The notes beneath the pieces are model-generated. The model was not told where the DNA came from. It saw only the letters and a program-made list of their open reading frames with translations, and ran no database searches. A DNA stretch of 64,000 nucleotides from Faecalibacter bovis (GTDB lineage Bacteria; Bacteroidota; Bacteroidia; Flavobacteriales; Weeksellaceae): the NCBI RefSeq assembly GCF_017948305.1, contig NZ_CP072842.1, forward strand, positions 1,032,001-1,096,000. The letters run 5' to 3'. Shown piece by piece: positions 35,893 to 44,551 of this stretch. The position numbers and the translations under genes were made by a program. Position 1 is the first letter of the stretch; every line of letters starts with the position of its first letter.

Positions 35893-36084
35893 TTACCAAC
35901 CAGTGTAATCTTTTTCGTTATCGTTTCCGAATTCTACCAATCTTACTAACCACCAAATCATTAATGCGATTCCGATAATTGTAAAAAACCATCCGGCCCA
36001 ATAACCGATTGGTACTAATAGGTTTTCAAATGCCCAAGTAAAAACAGACCCAATTGCAAAAAATAAATCAGTTATTAATCCCAT
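35893..36084 (-). CDS. Small two-helix membrane protein (DUF6341-like)
   Basis: This 63-residue protein has two hydrophobic segments (about 4-20 and 28-48), aromatic-rich (WAGWFF, IWWLV), and an acidic/basic tail ending in NDNEKDYTGW. It resembles the small DUF6341-type membrane proteins that flavobacteria encode next to a DUF6427-type membrane protein. Here that neighbour is divergent at 36124. No function is known to me. A TAACTTTG -7 box lies 27 bases upstream and a strong terminator follows, which supports a real single-gene unit. The family name is from memory of length and neighbours and should be checked. Confidence 0.7.
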   Translation of the reverse strand: MGLITDLFFAIGSVFTWAFENLLVPIGYWAGWFFTIIGIALMIWWLVRLVEFGNDNEKDYTGW

Positions 36085-36110
36085 ATCCTAGTTTATTGCT
36101 TAATTTGTAC

Positions 36111-36118
36111 CAAAGTTA
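36111..36118 (-). promoter_or_regulatory. -7 box of the small membrane-protein gene
   Basis: The minus strand reads TAACTTTG, matching TAnnTTTG, 27 bases upstream of the ATG at 36084. It lies only six bases from the divergent start at 36124, so the two promoters must overlap. Confidence 0.5.
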
Positions 36119-36123
36119 TAAAA

Positions 36124-37068
36124 ATGTTAGTTAATCTACTTGCTAAAAGGAATTTTTTTATCCAAATATTTATCATTGTTCTATTTTTTGGGCTTGGCGC
36201 TACAAATTTTAACAGCATTTACCTGAGTAAATTAGAGTTTATTGGATTTGCTTTAACGATATTAACCATCGCTTATGTAGCCTACAAAGACTCGAACAAC
36301 GAATTAATATCAAAAAATTCATATTCAACCTGGTTTTACATGTTGTGTATGATGCCTTGTATTGGTCAATTATTAGACTATAAAATTGCAGGAAGTTTGT
36401 TATTGATAACTTATGTAACAACAGAGTTGATGTATTTTGAAACTGAGCATACATCAAAATTCGAGGCTTTTGATATCGGTATGTTTTTAAGTTTTGCAAT
36501 TTTATTAAACCCACCATTATTTATTTTGGGAATTGTAATATTTGCTTACTTTTTAACTTTAAAAGCAATAGATCCATCAATTTTAATATTAGCTATACTT
36601 GGTTTTTTAGTTCCAGTTTTAGTGTTCGCGCAAATCAGTTATTTAATGGATTTTAAATTTCTAGTAGACTATTATCGCGAAGCTTTATTTTTAGATTATT
36701 ATAATTTCGAGATTAAGCACATTTTTTTATTGCCAGTTGTAGGATTGTTGGCAATGGCTTTATTAAACTACGTAAGATCGGTAAATAAAGAAGTTGTAGA
36801 AGTAAAAAGAGTTTTCTTCTTAATCTTTTTAATGCTGATTTCGTTTCTAATAATATCAGCTTTATTTGGTGGAAGTCAATTAATCTATTTAAGTTTCTTT
36901 GGACTTATAATGATGATTATCTTTTCAAAAGATTTCGCCAATAAAAAACCCCAATACAATTGGTTGAAAGAAACAATTCTATGGGGTTATTTAATTTGTA
37001 TGTTATTTTTTAACTTTTATGATCGTATTCCTCGTATCTATAGTTTGATTACTGAAGTAAGTTTTTAA
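36124..37068 (+). CDS. Polytopic membrane protein (DUF6427-like), function unknown
   Basis: This 314-residue protein has about nine to ten hydrophobic helices and few charged residues. A short central loop (ELMYFETEHTSKFEAFDIG) and the helix MFLSFAILLNPPLFILG are the most conserved-looking parts. It resembles the DUF6427-type proteins of flavobacteria, which sit beside the small DUF6341-type gene as here. No enzymatic motif is visible. Its last 66 bases overlap antisense with the 3' end of lpxH (37003-37830), with no terminator between them. Family naming is by context and may be wrong; membrane topology is clear. Confidence 0.72.
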   Translation: MLVNLLAKRNFFIQIFIIVLFFGLGATNFNSIYLSKLEFIGFALTILTIAYVAYKDSNNELISKNSYSTWFYMLCMMPCIGQLLDYKIAGSLLLITYVTTELMYFETEHTSKFEAFDIGMFLSFAILLNPPLFILGIVIFAYFLTLKAIDPSILILAILGFLVPVLVFAQISYLMDFKFLVDYYREALFLDYYNFEIKHIFLLPVVGLLAMALLNYVRSVNKEVVEVKRVFFLIFLMLISFLIISALFGGSQLIYLSFFGLIMMIIFSKDFANKKPQYNWLKETILWGYLICMLFFNFYDRIPRIYSLITEVSF

Positions 37069-37830
37069 CTCGAAGGTTTCACCGTCAAAAACACCATAAG
37101 TAAAATAATTAATCCAATCACCTAAATTAATGTGTTTGGATTTTTTTATGTCAATTTCCATCGGTAAATGTCGGTGGCCATACACAAGAAAATCGTAGTG
37201 TTTTCGCTCTAATTGTCTTTCAGAATATTGAATTAACCATTCGTTATCAATACCTAAAAAATGAACATCTTCGTCACCAGAAATCATTTTATTTTTGCGG
37301 GAAGCTGTTATCCCAAGCCACATTGCTAAATCTGGATGAAGTAGATAAAAAAGAAATTGACAAAATTTATTTGTAAACACTTTTTTCATGCGTTTATAAC
37401 CTACATCTCCAGGTCCTTTTCCGTCACCGTGAACAATAAAAAATTCCTTCCCATTGATAATGAAATCTTGTTTATCCCTAAAAACAATCGCGTTGATTTG
37501 TTCTTCCAAATAATCTTTCATCCATAAATCATGATTTCCGACAAAGAAATAAATCGGAATTCCACGATCAGATAGTTCGGCTAATTTTCCTAATACACGC
37601 ACAAACCCTTTCGGAACTACATGTTTATATTCAAACCAAAAATCAAATAAGTCACCTAATAAAAATAATACGCCACAATCGTTTTGGATTTCATCTAACC
37701 ATTGAACGAATAACTTTTCGCGTACCAAGCTTTCCTCTTCATTAGGAGCACCAAAATGATGATCAGACGAAAAGTAAACCTTTTTACCAGATTCTAATTG
37801 TATGTTTATTGGTTGTCCTCCGCTAACCAT
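37003..37830 (-). CDS. lpxH: UDP-2,3-diacylglucosamine diphosphatase (LpxH)
   Basis: This 275-residue calcineurin-like metallophosphoesterase carries the five motifs in order: SDHHFG (22-27), GDLFDFW (59-65), GNHD (98-101), HGDG (134-137) and GHRH (218-221). The segments FEYKHVVPKGF and GWxNY-type GDWINYFTY fit LpxH, which hydrolyses UDP-2,3-diacylglucosamine to lipid X and UMP in lipid A synthesis at the inner membrane face. The first 25 bases overlap the end of queD, and this start (ATG at 37830) is the only Met before motif I. A tail of about 15 residues after the family end runs antisense into the plus-strand gene. Confidence 0.88.
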   Translation of the reverse strand: MVSGGQPINIQLESGKKVYFSSDHHFGAPNEEESLVREKLFVQWLDEIQNDCGVLFLLGDLFDFWFEYKHVVPKGFVRVLGKLAELSDRGIPIYFFVGNHDLWMKDYLEEQINAIVFRDKQDFIINGKEFFIVHGDGKGPGDVGYKRMKKVFTNKFCQFLFYLLHPDLAMWLGITASRKNKMISGDEDVHFLGIDNEWLIQYSERQLERKHYDFLVYGHRHLPMEIDIKKSKHINLGDWINYFTYGVFDGETFELKTYFSNQTIDTRNTIIKVKK

Positions 37831-38258
37831 TCTCCGTAAGAATTTTCTGTTTCGTGAAGTTTTAATGCAACTAATTCGATGTGTTTTGGCAAACGATTTT
37901 TAATTCGGTCCACCATCCAAAGCATCATGTTTTCGCATGATGGTTGATAATCAGTAAAGATTACTCGGTGTCCTTCTTTTATTAAATTATCTCCTAAAGT
38001 TTTATGTGGAGAGTTTTGATTTAATAAAATTGCATGATCAAAGATTTCAACAACTTCTTCGTTTACAATCTTTTTTAAATCGCCAAAATCCATCACCATA
38101 CCTAATTTTACGTCGCTAACGTCTTCAGATGGTTGTCCTTTAACTGTTACAAATAATTTGTATGAATGTCCATGTATGTTTTTACATTTTCCATCGTAAC
38201 CGTGTAATGCATGTGCAGTTTCGAAGTTAAATGTTTTTGTAAGTCTTACAATTTTCAT
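37806..38258 (-). CDS. queD: 6-carboxytetrahydropterin synthase QueD (PTPS family)
   Basis: The protein has 150 residues from the ATG at 38258. The zinc ligands His16, His29 and His31 and the catalytic-type Cys25 lie in TAHALHG and KCKNIHGHSY. MVMDFGDLK and the C-terminal LHETENSYGEW complete the PTPS signature. It makes 6-carboxy-tetrahydropterin from dihydroneopterin triphosphate in the queuosine/7-deazaguanine pathway. A longer frame starting at 38288 is excluded because that codon lies inside the TACCTTTG -7 box (38286-38293). lpxH overlaps its 3' end by 25 bases and is probably co-transcribed. No queC, queE or queF is in the window. Confidence 0.92.
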   Translation of the reverse strand: MKIVRLTKTFNFETAHALHGYDGKCKNIHGHSYKLFVTVKGQPSEDVSDVKLGMVMDFGDLKKIVNEEVVEIFDHAILLNQNSPHKTLGDNLIKEGHRVIFTDYQPSCENMMLWMVDRIKNRLPKHIELVALKLHETENSYGEWLAEDNQ

Positions 38259-38285
38259 TAAATTTATAATTAATGCTTTAATCTG

Positions 38286-38293
38286 CAAAGGTA
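38286..38293 (-). promoter_or_regulatory. -7 box of the queD-lpxH unit (decides the start)
   Basis: The minus strand reads TACCTTTG followed by C, matching TAnnTTTGC. It lies 27 bases before the ATG at 38258 and next to the divergent comF-family ATG at 38294. Confidence 0.6.
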
Positions 38294-38959
38294 ATGGAAA
38301 TCAAAACAATCCTAAATTCTTTAGTTGATTTATTTTTTCCAATGAGATGTGTTCATTGCAGTGATGTAATACAATCTTCTCAATATTTATGTGTTTCCTG
38401 TGTCGGAAATTTATCCTTTACACATTGGCAATTTGATCAAAATAACAAAGCTTTCAAGCAATTATACCAATATTGTAATGTAGAAGAATGTTATAGTTTA
38501 CTACATTTTAACAAGCAAAACCCAACACAATCTTTGTTGCATGAACTTAAATATAACAATAGACCAGAAATTGGTCAAGAGCTTGCTCGATTACTGCAAT
38601 TAGATTTATCTAAATATGATGGCATAATTCCGGTTCCGATTCATCAAAAAAGATTAAAACAACGCGGCTATAATCAGGTTGATGGTTTTGCAAAAGAATT
38701 AGCTCAAATTAATCATATCCGTTTTGTGGATAATGTTTTAAAGCGTGTTCATTTCAACAGTTCACAAGTTTTTAAAAATAAGCAAGAACGCTTGAAAGAT
38801 ATGGAATCTGCTTTTGAGTTAGTTGATAAGTCCATCAAAGGACATTATATAATTATAGACGATTTGTTAACAACTGGTGCAACATTAAGTCAAGCTGTGA
38901 AATCTTTTAACGGAATAACAGATGTTAAAATCAGTGTCATCACAATCGCATGTGCGTAA
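38294..38959 (+). CDS. ComF-family amidophosphoribosyltransferase-like protein
   Basis: This 221-residue protein has an N-terminal zinc ribbon with Cys19, Cys22, Cys33 and Cys36 (RCVHCS and LCVSC), a middle segment PVPIHQKRLKQRGYNQ typical of ComF/GntX, and the PRPP-binding loop IIIDDLLTTGATL near 190-202. In Bacillus and Haemophilus, ComF homologues are needed for DNA uptake; elsewhere the role is uncertain, and the phosphoribosyltransferase fold need not be catalytic. The gene is divergent from queD with overlapping promoters. A lipoprotein gene follows by 27 bases. Confidence 0.9.
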   Translation: MEIKTILNSLVDLFFPMRCVHCSDVIQSSQYLCVSCVGNLSFTHWQFDQNNKAFKQLYQYCNVEECYSLLHFNKQNPTQSLLHELKYNNRPEIGQELARLLQLDLSKYDGIIPVPIHQKRLKQRGYNQVDGFAKELAQINHIRFVDNVLKRVHFNSSQVFKNKQERLKDMESAFELVDKSIKGHYIIIDDLLTTGATLSQAVKSFNGITDVKISVITIACA

Positions 38960-38986
38960 TACAATGCTTTTTATTAACTTGCACCC

Positions 38987-40681
38987 ATGAAGAAACTTGT
39001 TGTTGCAAGCCTACTTTTGGTAGGTATTTTTTCGGTTAATTCTTGTGCGCGTCAAGGAACTCCGTCGGGTGGTCCTAAAGATGTTACGCCTCCAAAATTA
39101 TTAGGTTCTTTTCCAGATACGTTAGCTGTAAATGTAGATCCCAATATTAAAGAAATTGAGATTAATTTTGATGAATATGTACAACTAAAAGAGTATAATA
39201 AAAATGTAGTTGTATCTCCACCTTTCGAACGTAATCCTACGGTTACACCTATTTCTATGGCAGAAAAAAGTGTAAAAATTAAATTACGCGAACCACTACA
39301 ACCCAATACAACGTATAGTTTCAATTTTGGTGATGCAATTCAAGATTTCAACGAAAACAACAAGTTATCAAATTTTACTTACGTTTTTTCTACCGGTAAT
39401 TTTATCGATTCTTTAAACGTAAAAGGTCGTGTTTTTCCTGGTGCTGAATTCGAACTTCCTAAAAAAGTTTTAGTTGGTTTATTTACGGTTGATGATAATT
39501 ATAATGATAGTGTAATTTTAAAATCGAAACCATATTACATTTCTCGTGTAAACGAAAAAGGTGAATATGATTTAAAATTCTTGAAAAGTGGGAAATATAA
39601 ATTAGTTGCTTTTGAAGACAAGGTAGAGAATACGAAATTCGATTTTGGGAAAGAACGTATTGCTTTTAATTCGGATATAATCGATTTAACATCGAACAAA
39701 GAAGTTAACTTAAAATTATTCGATCAAAAACCGAATTATCGTGTTGCTGATTCTAAACAAAAAGGATACGGACATATTGTGATTAAAACTGAAGGTGCTA
39801 CACAACCAGTTAAAATTACACCTTCTAATAAAGAATTAACAACAGCTTTATACGATATTCATCCAAAACAAGATTCTGTAAATATTTGGTTCAATCCTGC
39901 GAAAGAGAATTTTACAAATAAATCGGAACGATTAAAATTTGAGGTTCAACATGGCGAAAAAGTTGATTCTGTAAGCGTTTTATATACAACACCTACAAAA
40001 GAATATAAGTCTGAATTTAAGCCTTTAAATGATTCGAAATTAGCACCAACACAAGATTTTAAAATAGCGGCTTTAGCGCCAATTAAATCAATTAATAAAT
40101 CTTTAATTAATGTTTTCAAAGACACAGTTCAAATTCCATTTGATGCGGTAGTTGATTCGATTGATAAACAAATTGTGCGTTTTAAATTTGATAAAAATTT
40201 AGGCGAAAATTTCGAAGTTAATGTTTATCCAAAAGGGATTATCGATCATTTTGATGTACCCAATGATACGTTAATATATCAAATGAAAACAGGAAAAAGA
40301 GAGGATTATGGAAATTTGAAAGTGAATATTCAAAACTTACAAGATTCACCAATTTTCTTGCAATTAATCAAGAAAAATCAGAAGTTTGATGTAATCGAGG
40401 AGAAGGTAGGTTTGGGACGAGAATTTTTATTTCCTAATCTAAATCCAGGAGATTATTACTTAAGATTGTTTGTTGATGAAAATAAAAATGGAGTTTGGGA
40501 TACGGGCGATATTTTATCGGGCAAACAACCAGAACCTGTTTATATTTATCCTTCAAAAATAGTCGTTCGAGCGATGTGGGATTCGGACGAAACATGGATT
40601 ATTGGTAAAGAAAGTGAACAGTTTATTTTACCAAAAGAAGGAATTTTAAATACAGAACAGCAACCAAATAATAGACAATAA
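38987..40681 (+). CDS. Lipoprotein with N-terminal bacterial Ig-like (Big_5) domain
   Basis: This is a 564-residue predicted lipoprotein. The signal peptide ends in VNSC (Cys20), then comes ARQGTPSGGPKD, a typical flavobacterial linker. Residues about 35-135 fit a Big_5 Ig-like domain (TPPKLLGSFP, NIKEIEINFDEYVQL, LREPLQPNTTYSFNFG). The remainder is beta-rich repeats to the C-terminus, with a short carboxypeptidase-regulatory-like stretch (LRLFVDENKNGVWDTGD near 490-506) that may bind calcium. It is expected on the cell surface or periplasmic face of the outer membrane. The role is unknown. It follows comF-type genes in many flavobacteria. Confidence 0.83.
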   Translation: MKKLVVASLLLVGIFSVNSCARQGTPSGGPKDVTPPKLLGSFPDTLAVNVDPNIKEIEINFDEYVQLKEYNKNVVVSPPFERNPTVTPISMAEKSVKIKLREPLQPNTTYSFNFGDAIQDFNENNKLSNFTYVFSTGNFIDSLNVKGRVFPGAEFELPKKVLVGLFTVDDNYNDSVILKSKPYYISRVNEKGEYDLKFLKSGKYKLVAFEDKVENTKFDFGKERIAFNSDIIDLTSNKEVNLKLFDQKPNYRVADSKQKGYGHIVIKTEGATQPVKITPSNKELTTALYDIHPKQDSVNIWFNPAKENFTNKSERLKFEVQHGEKVDSVSVLYTTPTKEYKSEFKPLNDSKLAPTQDFKIAALAPIKSINKSLINVFKDTVQIPFDAVVDSIDKQIVRFKFDKNLGENFEVNVYPKGIIDHFDVPNDTLIYQMKTGKREDYGNLKVNIQNLQDSPIFLQLIKKNQKFDVIEEKVGLGREFLFPNLNPGDYYLRLFVDENKNGVWDTGDILSGKQPEPVYIYPSKIVVRAMWDSDETWIIGKESEQFILPKEGILNTEQQPNNRQ

Positions 40682-40709
40682 AAAAAGCTCGCATTAGCGA
40701 GCTTTTTAT
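40681..40709. terminator. Bidirectional terminator between the Ig-like lipoprotein and radA
   Basis: An 11-bp stem (40682-40692 with 40697-40707) with an ATTA loop is flanked by A and T tracts. It serves both convergent genes. Confidence 0.88.
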
Positions 40710-40729
40710 GTTTTATATAATATTAAATT

Positions 40730-42094
40730 TTACTGAAATAACATTCTATAAATATCTTCAACTTTCGAAATTCGAACAATCTTAATTCCGTGATCTGTAT
40801 CTTTAATCTTATTATATTTCGATACAAAAATCACATCAAAACCAAGTTTTTCAGCTTCCATAATACGTTGTTCTACACGGTTTACAGCTCTAATTTCTCC
40901 ACTTAAACCAACTTCTCCAGCAAAGCAAGCATTATCTGGCACAGCAGAATCTTCGTTCGAAGATAGGATAGCAGCAACAATCGCTAAATCAATCGCCGGA
41001 TCGTCTACACGAATTCCTCCTGTAATATTCAAGAAAACATCTTTCATATTTAATCGGAAACCAGCACGTTTTTCTAAAACAGCTAATAACATGTTTAGTC
41101 TTTTAGCATCAAAACCGGTTGCAGTACGTTGTGGCGTTCCATAAACTGCGGTAGAAACCAAAGCCTGAATTTCGATCAACATCGGACGAACACCTTCCAA
41201 CGTCGCTGCGATTGCATTACCACTTAAAAGTTCGTCTTTCTTGGTAATTAAAACTTCGGATGGATTGGTTACTTCGCGTAAACCTGCACCTTGCATTTCG
41301 TAAATTCCGATTTCGGCAGTTGATCCGAAACGGTTTTTATTGGCGCGTAAAATTCGATAAATGTGGTTACGATCGCCTTCAAACTGAAGGACAACATCCA
41401 CCATATGTTCCAAAATTTTTGGTCCAGCAATTACACCTTCTTTTGTAATATGTCCAATTAAAATAATAGGCGTATTGGTTTCTTTGGCGTATTGAATCAA
41501 CTCGAATGTAGTTTCACGAATCTGAGAAATACTTCCTGGAGATGACTCTACATGTGGAGTTTGTAATGTTTGAACTGAATCAACAACGATTAATTGCGGT
41601 TGAATTTCTTTCGCATGCGCAAATATTTTCTGCGTATTAGTTTCTGGTAAAATAAAGCATTGATCCGATTCAATACCAATTCGTTCAGCTCTTAATTTTA
41701 CTTGAGAAACAGATTCCTCACCAGAAACATAAAGAATCTTAATCGTATCCAATTTTAAAGCTACTTGTAGCATTAGAGTTGATTTCCCAACTCCTGGTTC
41801 TCCACCAACTAAAATTACCGATCCAGGCACAATTCCGCCTCCTAAAACACGATCTAACTCTTGGTTTTTAGTGGAAATTCTAATTTCTCCTAAAGGGTTA
41901 ATTTCGCGGATATTTAAAGCAAACGTTTTTTCAGTTTTCGTTCCTTTCTCTTTCCACGTTTTCTTTTCTTCGCCTTTATCAACAATTTCTTCCACAATGG
42001 TATTCCATTCCCCGCAACTTTTACATTGTCCCATCCATTGGGCAGTTTGTGTTCCGCAACTTTGACAGAAATAGGTTGTTTTTGTTTTAGCCAT
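40730..42094 (-). CDS. radA: DNA repair protein RadA (Sms)
   Basis: At 454 residues this is a normal-length RadA. The zinc finger has Cys10, Cys13, Cys24 and Cys27. Walker A GEPGVGKST is at 98-106. The RadA-specific KNRFGS motif is at 253-258, and the C-terminal Lon-protease-like domain is about 275-450. It is a DnaB-like hexameric helicase that helps RecA during branch migration and recombinational repair. A TAAATTTG -7 box is seen 25 bases upstream (42120-42127). It is a single gene between two terminators or gaps. Confidence 0.96.
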   Translation of the reverse strand: MAKTKTTYFCQSCGTQTAQWMGQCKSCGEWNTIVEEIVDKGEEKKTWKEKGTKTEKTFALNIREINPLGEIRISTKNQELDRVLGGGIVPGSVILVGGEPGVGKSTLMLQVALKLDTIKILYVSGEESVSQVKLRAERIGIESDQCFILPETNTQKIFAHAKEIQPQLIVVDSVQTLQTPHVESSPGSISQIRETTFELIQYAKETNTPIILIGHITKEGVIAGPKILEHMVDVVLQFEGDRNHIYRILRANKNRFGSTAEIGIYEMQGAGLREVTNPSEVLITKKDELLSGNAIAATLEGVRPMLIEIQALVSTAVYGTPQRTATGFDAKRLNMLLAVLEKRAGFRLNMKDVFLNITGGIRVDDPAIDLAIVAAILSSNEDSAVPDNACFAGEVGLSGEIRAVNRVEQRIMEAEKLGFDVIFVSKYNKIKDTDHGIKIVRISKVEDIYRMLFQ

Positions 42095-42119
42095 TGTTTT
42101 TAATTTTTATTGATCTGAA

Positions 42120-42127
42120 CAAATTTA
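42120..42127 (-). promoter_or_regulatory. -7 box of radA
   Basis: The minus strand reads TAAATTTG, matching TAnnTTTG. A minus-strand TTTG follows 14 bases upstream (42142-42145), somewhat too close for a standard -33 element. Confidence 0.5.
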
Positions 42128-42315
42128 AACATTCACAACGACAAACTATGGTTTTATAAGTGGTCAAAATCTTAAATATTTTCACATCAATAGCGTGTTT
42201 AGTTAAATAAAATATCGTGTTATTAACAATATGAACAGTTTAGATAAACTTGCGTTAAATGTTAAAATTGAAACTGAATTGAGTCTAAATTTAGTTCAAA
42301 ATCAAAACACTAAGA

Positions 42316-43098
42316 ATGTATAAGACGCTATTTTTCTCTCTCTTTTTTCTGCTATCAATTTTTGGATATTCACAAACAATGATTTCTGGAAGTGTAATAA
42401 TTGATGGATCTGAAGAATCCATTGCTGGAAAAAATATAATCGTTATAAATCATCAAACCAACAAAAGAGCATTGGTAGATGATGAAGGATTGTTTAGTAT
42501 AGAAGTTGATTTGAATGATATTATTGAGGTGAAAAGTAGTTTAACTGTATCAAGAAAAATTAAAATTTCAGAAAATATTTTGTCTAAAAAATATGTTGAA
42601 ATCCATTTAGATATTGAAACGATTGAATTAGCTGAAGCGAATATTCGGCCTTTAGATCCAAATCTTAAAAATAATATGAGCACTGAAGAAACGTCCGATT
42701 ACAAGTTGAAAAAAGAATTGGGTTTCGATACGCAAGAGTTTAAGAAAGCAATGGTTGCTGAACATAAAAATGCAGCAGCTAGAAGAGCAATTACTCAAAC
42801 AGGTGGTGTTAATTTATTAGGAATTGGGATGGCTATTTTTGGAGGAAAAGATAAACCTAAGCCACCGAAAGAATTAACAAATTTTGAAGTCACTCAAAAA
42901 TTGAAAGACTATTATCCAGAAAGTTATTTTGTTAATAGCTTAACTATTCCTGAAAATAAGATACAAGATTTTGTTGCATTTTGTGTAAACAAATACAATT
43001 TTAGAGCTTTATTAAAAAAACAAGATTACGATATGATTGTGTATTATATGGAATTAGAAGCTCCAGTATTTTTAAGATTAATTAATTCTCAATCTTAG
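42316..43098 (+). CDS. Exported protein with CarboxypepD_reg-like N-terminus, function unknown
   Basis: The 260 residues begin with a signal peptide ending near FGYSQ (residues ~1-20). Residues about 22-100 match the carboxypeptidase-D regulatory-like fold (ISGSVIIDGSEESIAGKNI, DDEGLFSIEV) seen at the start of many Bacteroidota surface proteins. The second half is helical, with ELGFDTQEFKKAM, a glycine-rich hydrophobic stretch (GGVNLLGIGMAIFGG), and an acidic tail. It resembles no enzyme I know. It converges with and overlaps the 3' end of the YbhN-like gene by 17 bases. Confidence 0.72.
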   Translation: MYKTLFFSLFFLLSIFGYSQTMISGSVIIDGSEESIAGKNIIVINHQTNKRALVDDEGLFSIEVDLNDIIEVKSSLTVSRKIKISENILSKKYVEIHLDIETIELAEANIRPLDPNLKNNMSTEETSDYKLKKELGFDTQEFKKAMVAEHKNAAARRAITQTGGVNLLGIGMAIFGGKDKPKPPKELTNFEVTQKLKDYYPESYFVNSLTIPENKIQDFVAFCVNKYNFRALLKKQDYDMIVYYMELEAPVFLRLINSQS

Positions 43099-44110
43099 AA
43101 TTTTTTGTGCTAATTCTTCCAATCATTAAAATTGAAATTAAACCAAAAGATATCATTGAAATTACTTGAGCTATATAAAGAATTAAACCAAAATAATCTC
43201 CAATCGCTTTTCCTTCGCTCTGTTGTCCGCCTGTTGCTAAGTATATAGCAGAAAATGCGATTGACATAATGTATGGATAAGCTAATCCACCAGAAACGGG
43301 TAAAATCATACCTAAAGATCCTGCAATTAAAAGGAAAAATCCTTCTGCAACACCAAAATGTGATGTGTCTGGAAAAGCAAAGAAGACAAGGTAAGTCATT
43401 AAGAAATAACTGATCCAAATTGCAAAGGAATAGAATACAAATAACCCACGTTTTTGTAATTTAGAAATGGATAATATTCCTTCCCAAAGACCTTGTAAAA
43501 AACCTAAAACTTTAAGATAAAGTCCAGTTTGCACAATTTTATTCCAAAAAGCTCCTACTAAAATTAATCCTATCAATAAGATTCCACCAGCGATATAAAA
43601 TTTGGTGTAAGAAGGTTCTGTCGCAACGGCATTTGCATTTTCTTGATTACCTAATTCAACAAACTGAATCAGAGTTTCGTAATTGAAAATAAATGTTAAT
43701 CCGAAAAATAGACCTAAAAATAAAACGTCAATTACACGTTCTAATACGATTGTCCCGAAAGATTTTTCGAACGGAACTTTTTCCATTTTGTACATAGAAG
43801 TCGCACGAGCCACTTCGCCACTTCGTGGAATAGTTAAATTCATGAAGTACGCAAATGCAATCGCCCAAAACCCAGATTCTGTTTTAGATTGATATCCCAT
43901 AGGATGTAATAATAAATTCCATCGGGCAGCACGCAGCCAATAAGAAAAAATACTGATTACCATAGATGCGATAATCCAAAAATAATTGGCTTCGTTTAGG
44001 GCTAATAGTACCCTCCCAAAATCAATTTGCTTCACTGTTATTACGATAAAAAATATCGCTAACAATGAAGCAAAGATTAGGAAGAGCGATTGCTTTAATT
44101 TACTCTTCAT
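43082..44110 (-). CDS. YbhN/AglD-like flippase-type membrane protein (LPG_synthase_TM)
   Basis: This 342-residue protein has about eight helices and belongs to the family that includes YbhN and the transmembrane half of lysylphosphatidylglycerol synthases. It shows YWLRAARWNLLL, LTIPRSGEVARA with the conserved PRxGE-type motif, and LPVSGGLAY in the C-terminal helices. The catalytic lysyltransferase domain is absent, so it is probably a lipid flippase-like component, not a synthase. It follows panD by 23 bases and is probably in the panC-panD transcript. The substrate is unknown. Confidence 0.83.
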   Translation of the reverse strand: MKSKLKQSLFLIFASLLAIFFIVITVKQIDFGRVLLALNEANYFWIIASMVISIFSYWLRAARWNLLLHPMGYQSKTESGFWAIAFAYFMNLTIPRSGEVARATSMYKMEKVPFEKSFGTIVLERVIDVLFLGLFFGLTFIFNYETLIQFVELGNQENANAVATEPSYTKFYIAGGILLIGLILVGAFWNKIVQTGLYLKVLGFLQGLWEGILSISKLQKRGLFVFYSFAIWISYFLMTYLVFFAFPDTSHFGVAEGFFLLIAGSLGMILPVSGGLAYPYIMSIAFSAIYLATGGQQSEGKAIGDYFGLILYIAQVISMISFGLISILMIGRISTKNSKIEN

Positions 44111-44133
44111 AAGTTTTATATACGATTTAAAAT

Positions 44134-44481
44134 CTAGTCTAAAAGATTATTCTCGTTAGGGAATACGATCGTAGGTTCGTAAGTTTTGGCTTCTTCAAAA
44201 TCCATCATTGCATAGGTAATGATAATGATTGTGTCACCAACTTGTACACGACGTGCAGCAGGTCCATTTAAACAAATTTCTCCACTTCCTCGTTTACCTT
44301 TGATAATATATGTTTCGAAACGTTCACCGTTTTCTTGTACAACAATTTGTACTTTTTGACCAACAACCATATTAGCAGCATCAATTAAATCTTCGTCGAT
44401 TGTGATACTTCCAATGTAATTTAGTTTTGCATCTGTTACTTTTACTCTGTGAATTTTAGAGTGAAATACTTCTATCATCAT
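44134..44481 (-). CDS. panD: Aspartate 1-decarboxylase proenzyme
   Basis: This 115-residue protein matches PanD. The self-cleavage site is Gly24-Ser25 in the segment YIGSITID, identical in position to E. coli, giving the pyruvoyl cofactor on the alpha chain. KSKIHRV-like [10 protein letters not shown] and [13 protein letters not shown] are also typical. It makes beta-alanine for pantothenate. It lies 70 bases after panC, so the two are probably co-transcribed. No panB is present in the window. Confidence 0.95.
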   Translation of the reverse strand: MMIEVFHSKIHRVKVTDAKLNYIGSITIDEDLIDAANMVVGQKVQIVVQENGERFETYIIKGKRGSGEICLNGPAARRVQVGDTIIIITYAMMDFEEAKTYEPTIVFPNENNLLD

Positions 44482-44551
44482 ATTTGCAAAAATTGCGCTT
44501 TTATAGAGCTAATATTTTTATGCCGCTAATTTACGATTTTTTATTGAATTT

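Noticed and set aside
43110-43418. 102-codon frame inside the YbhN-like gene on the same strand
   Set aside because: It is a shifted frame of the polytopic membrane protein, with odd composition and no start context.
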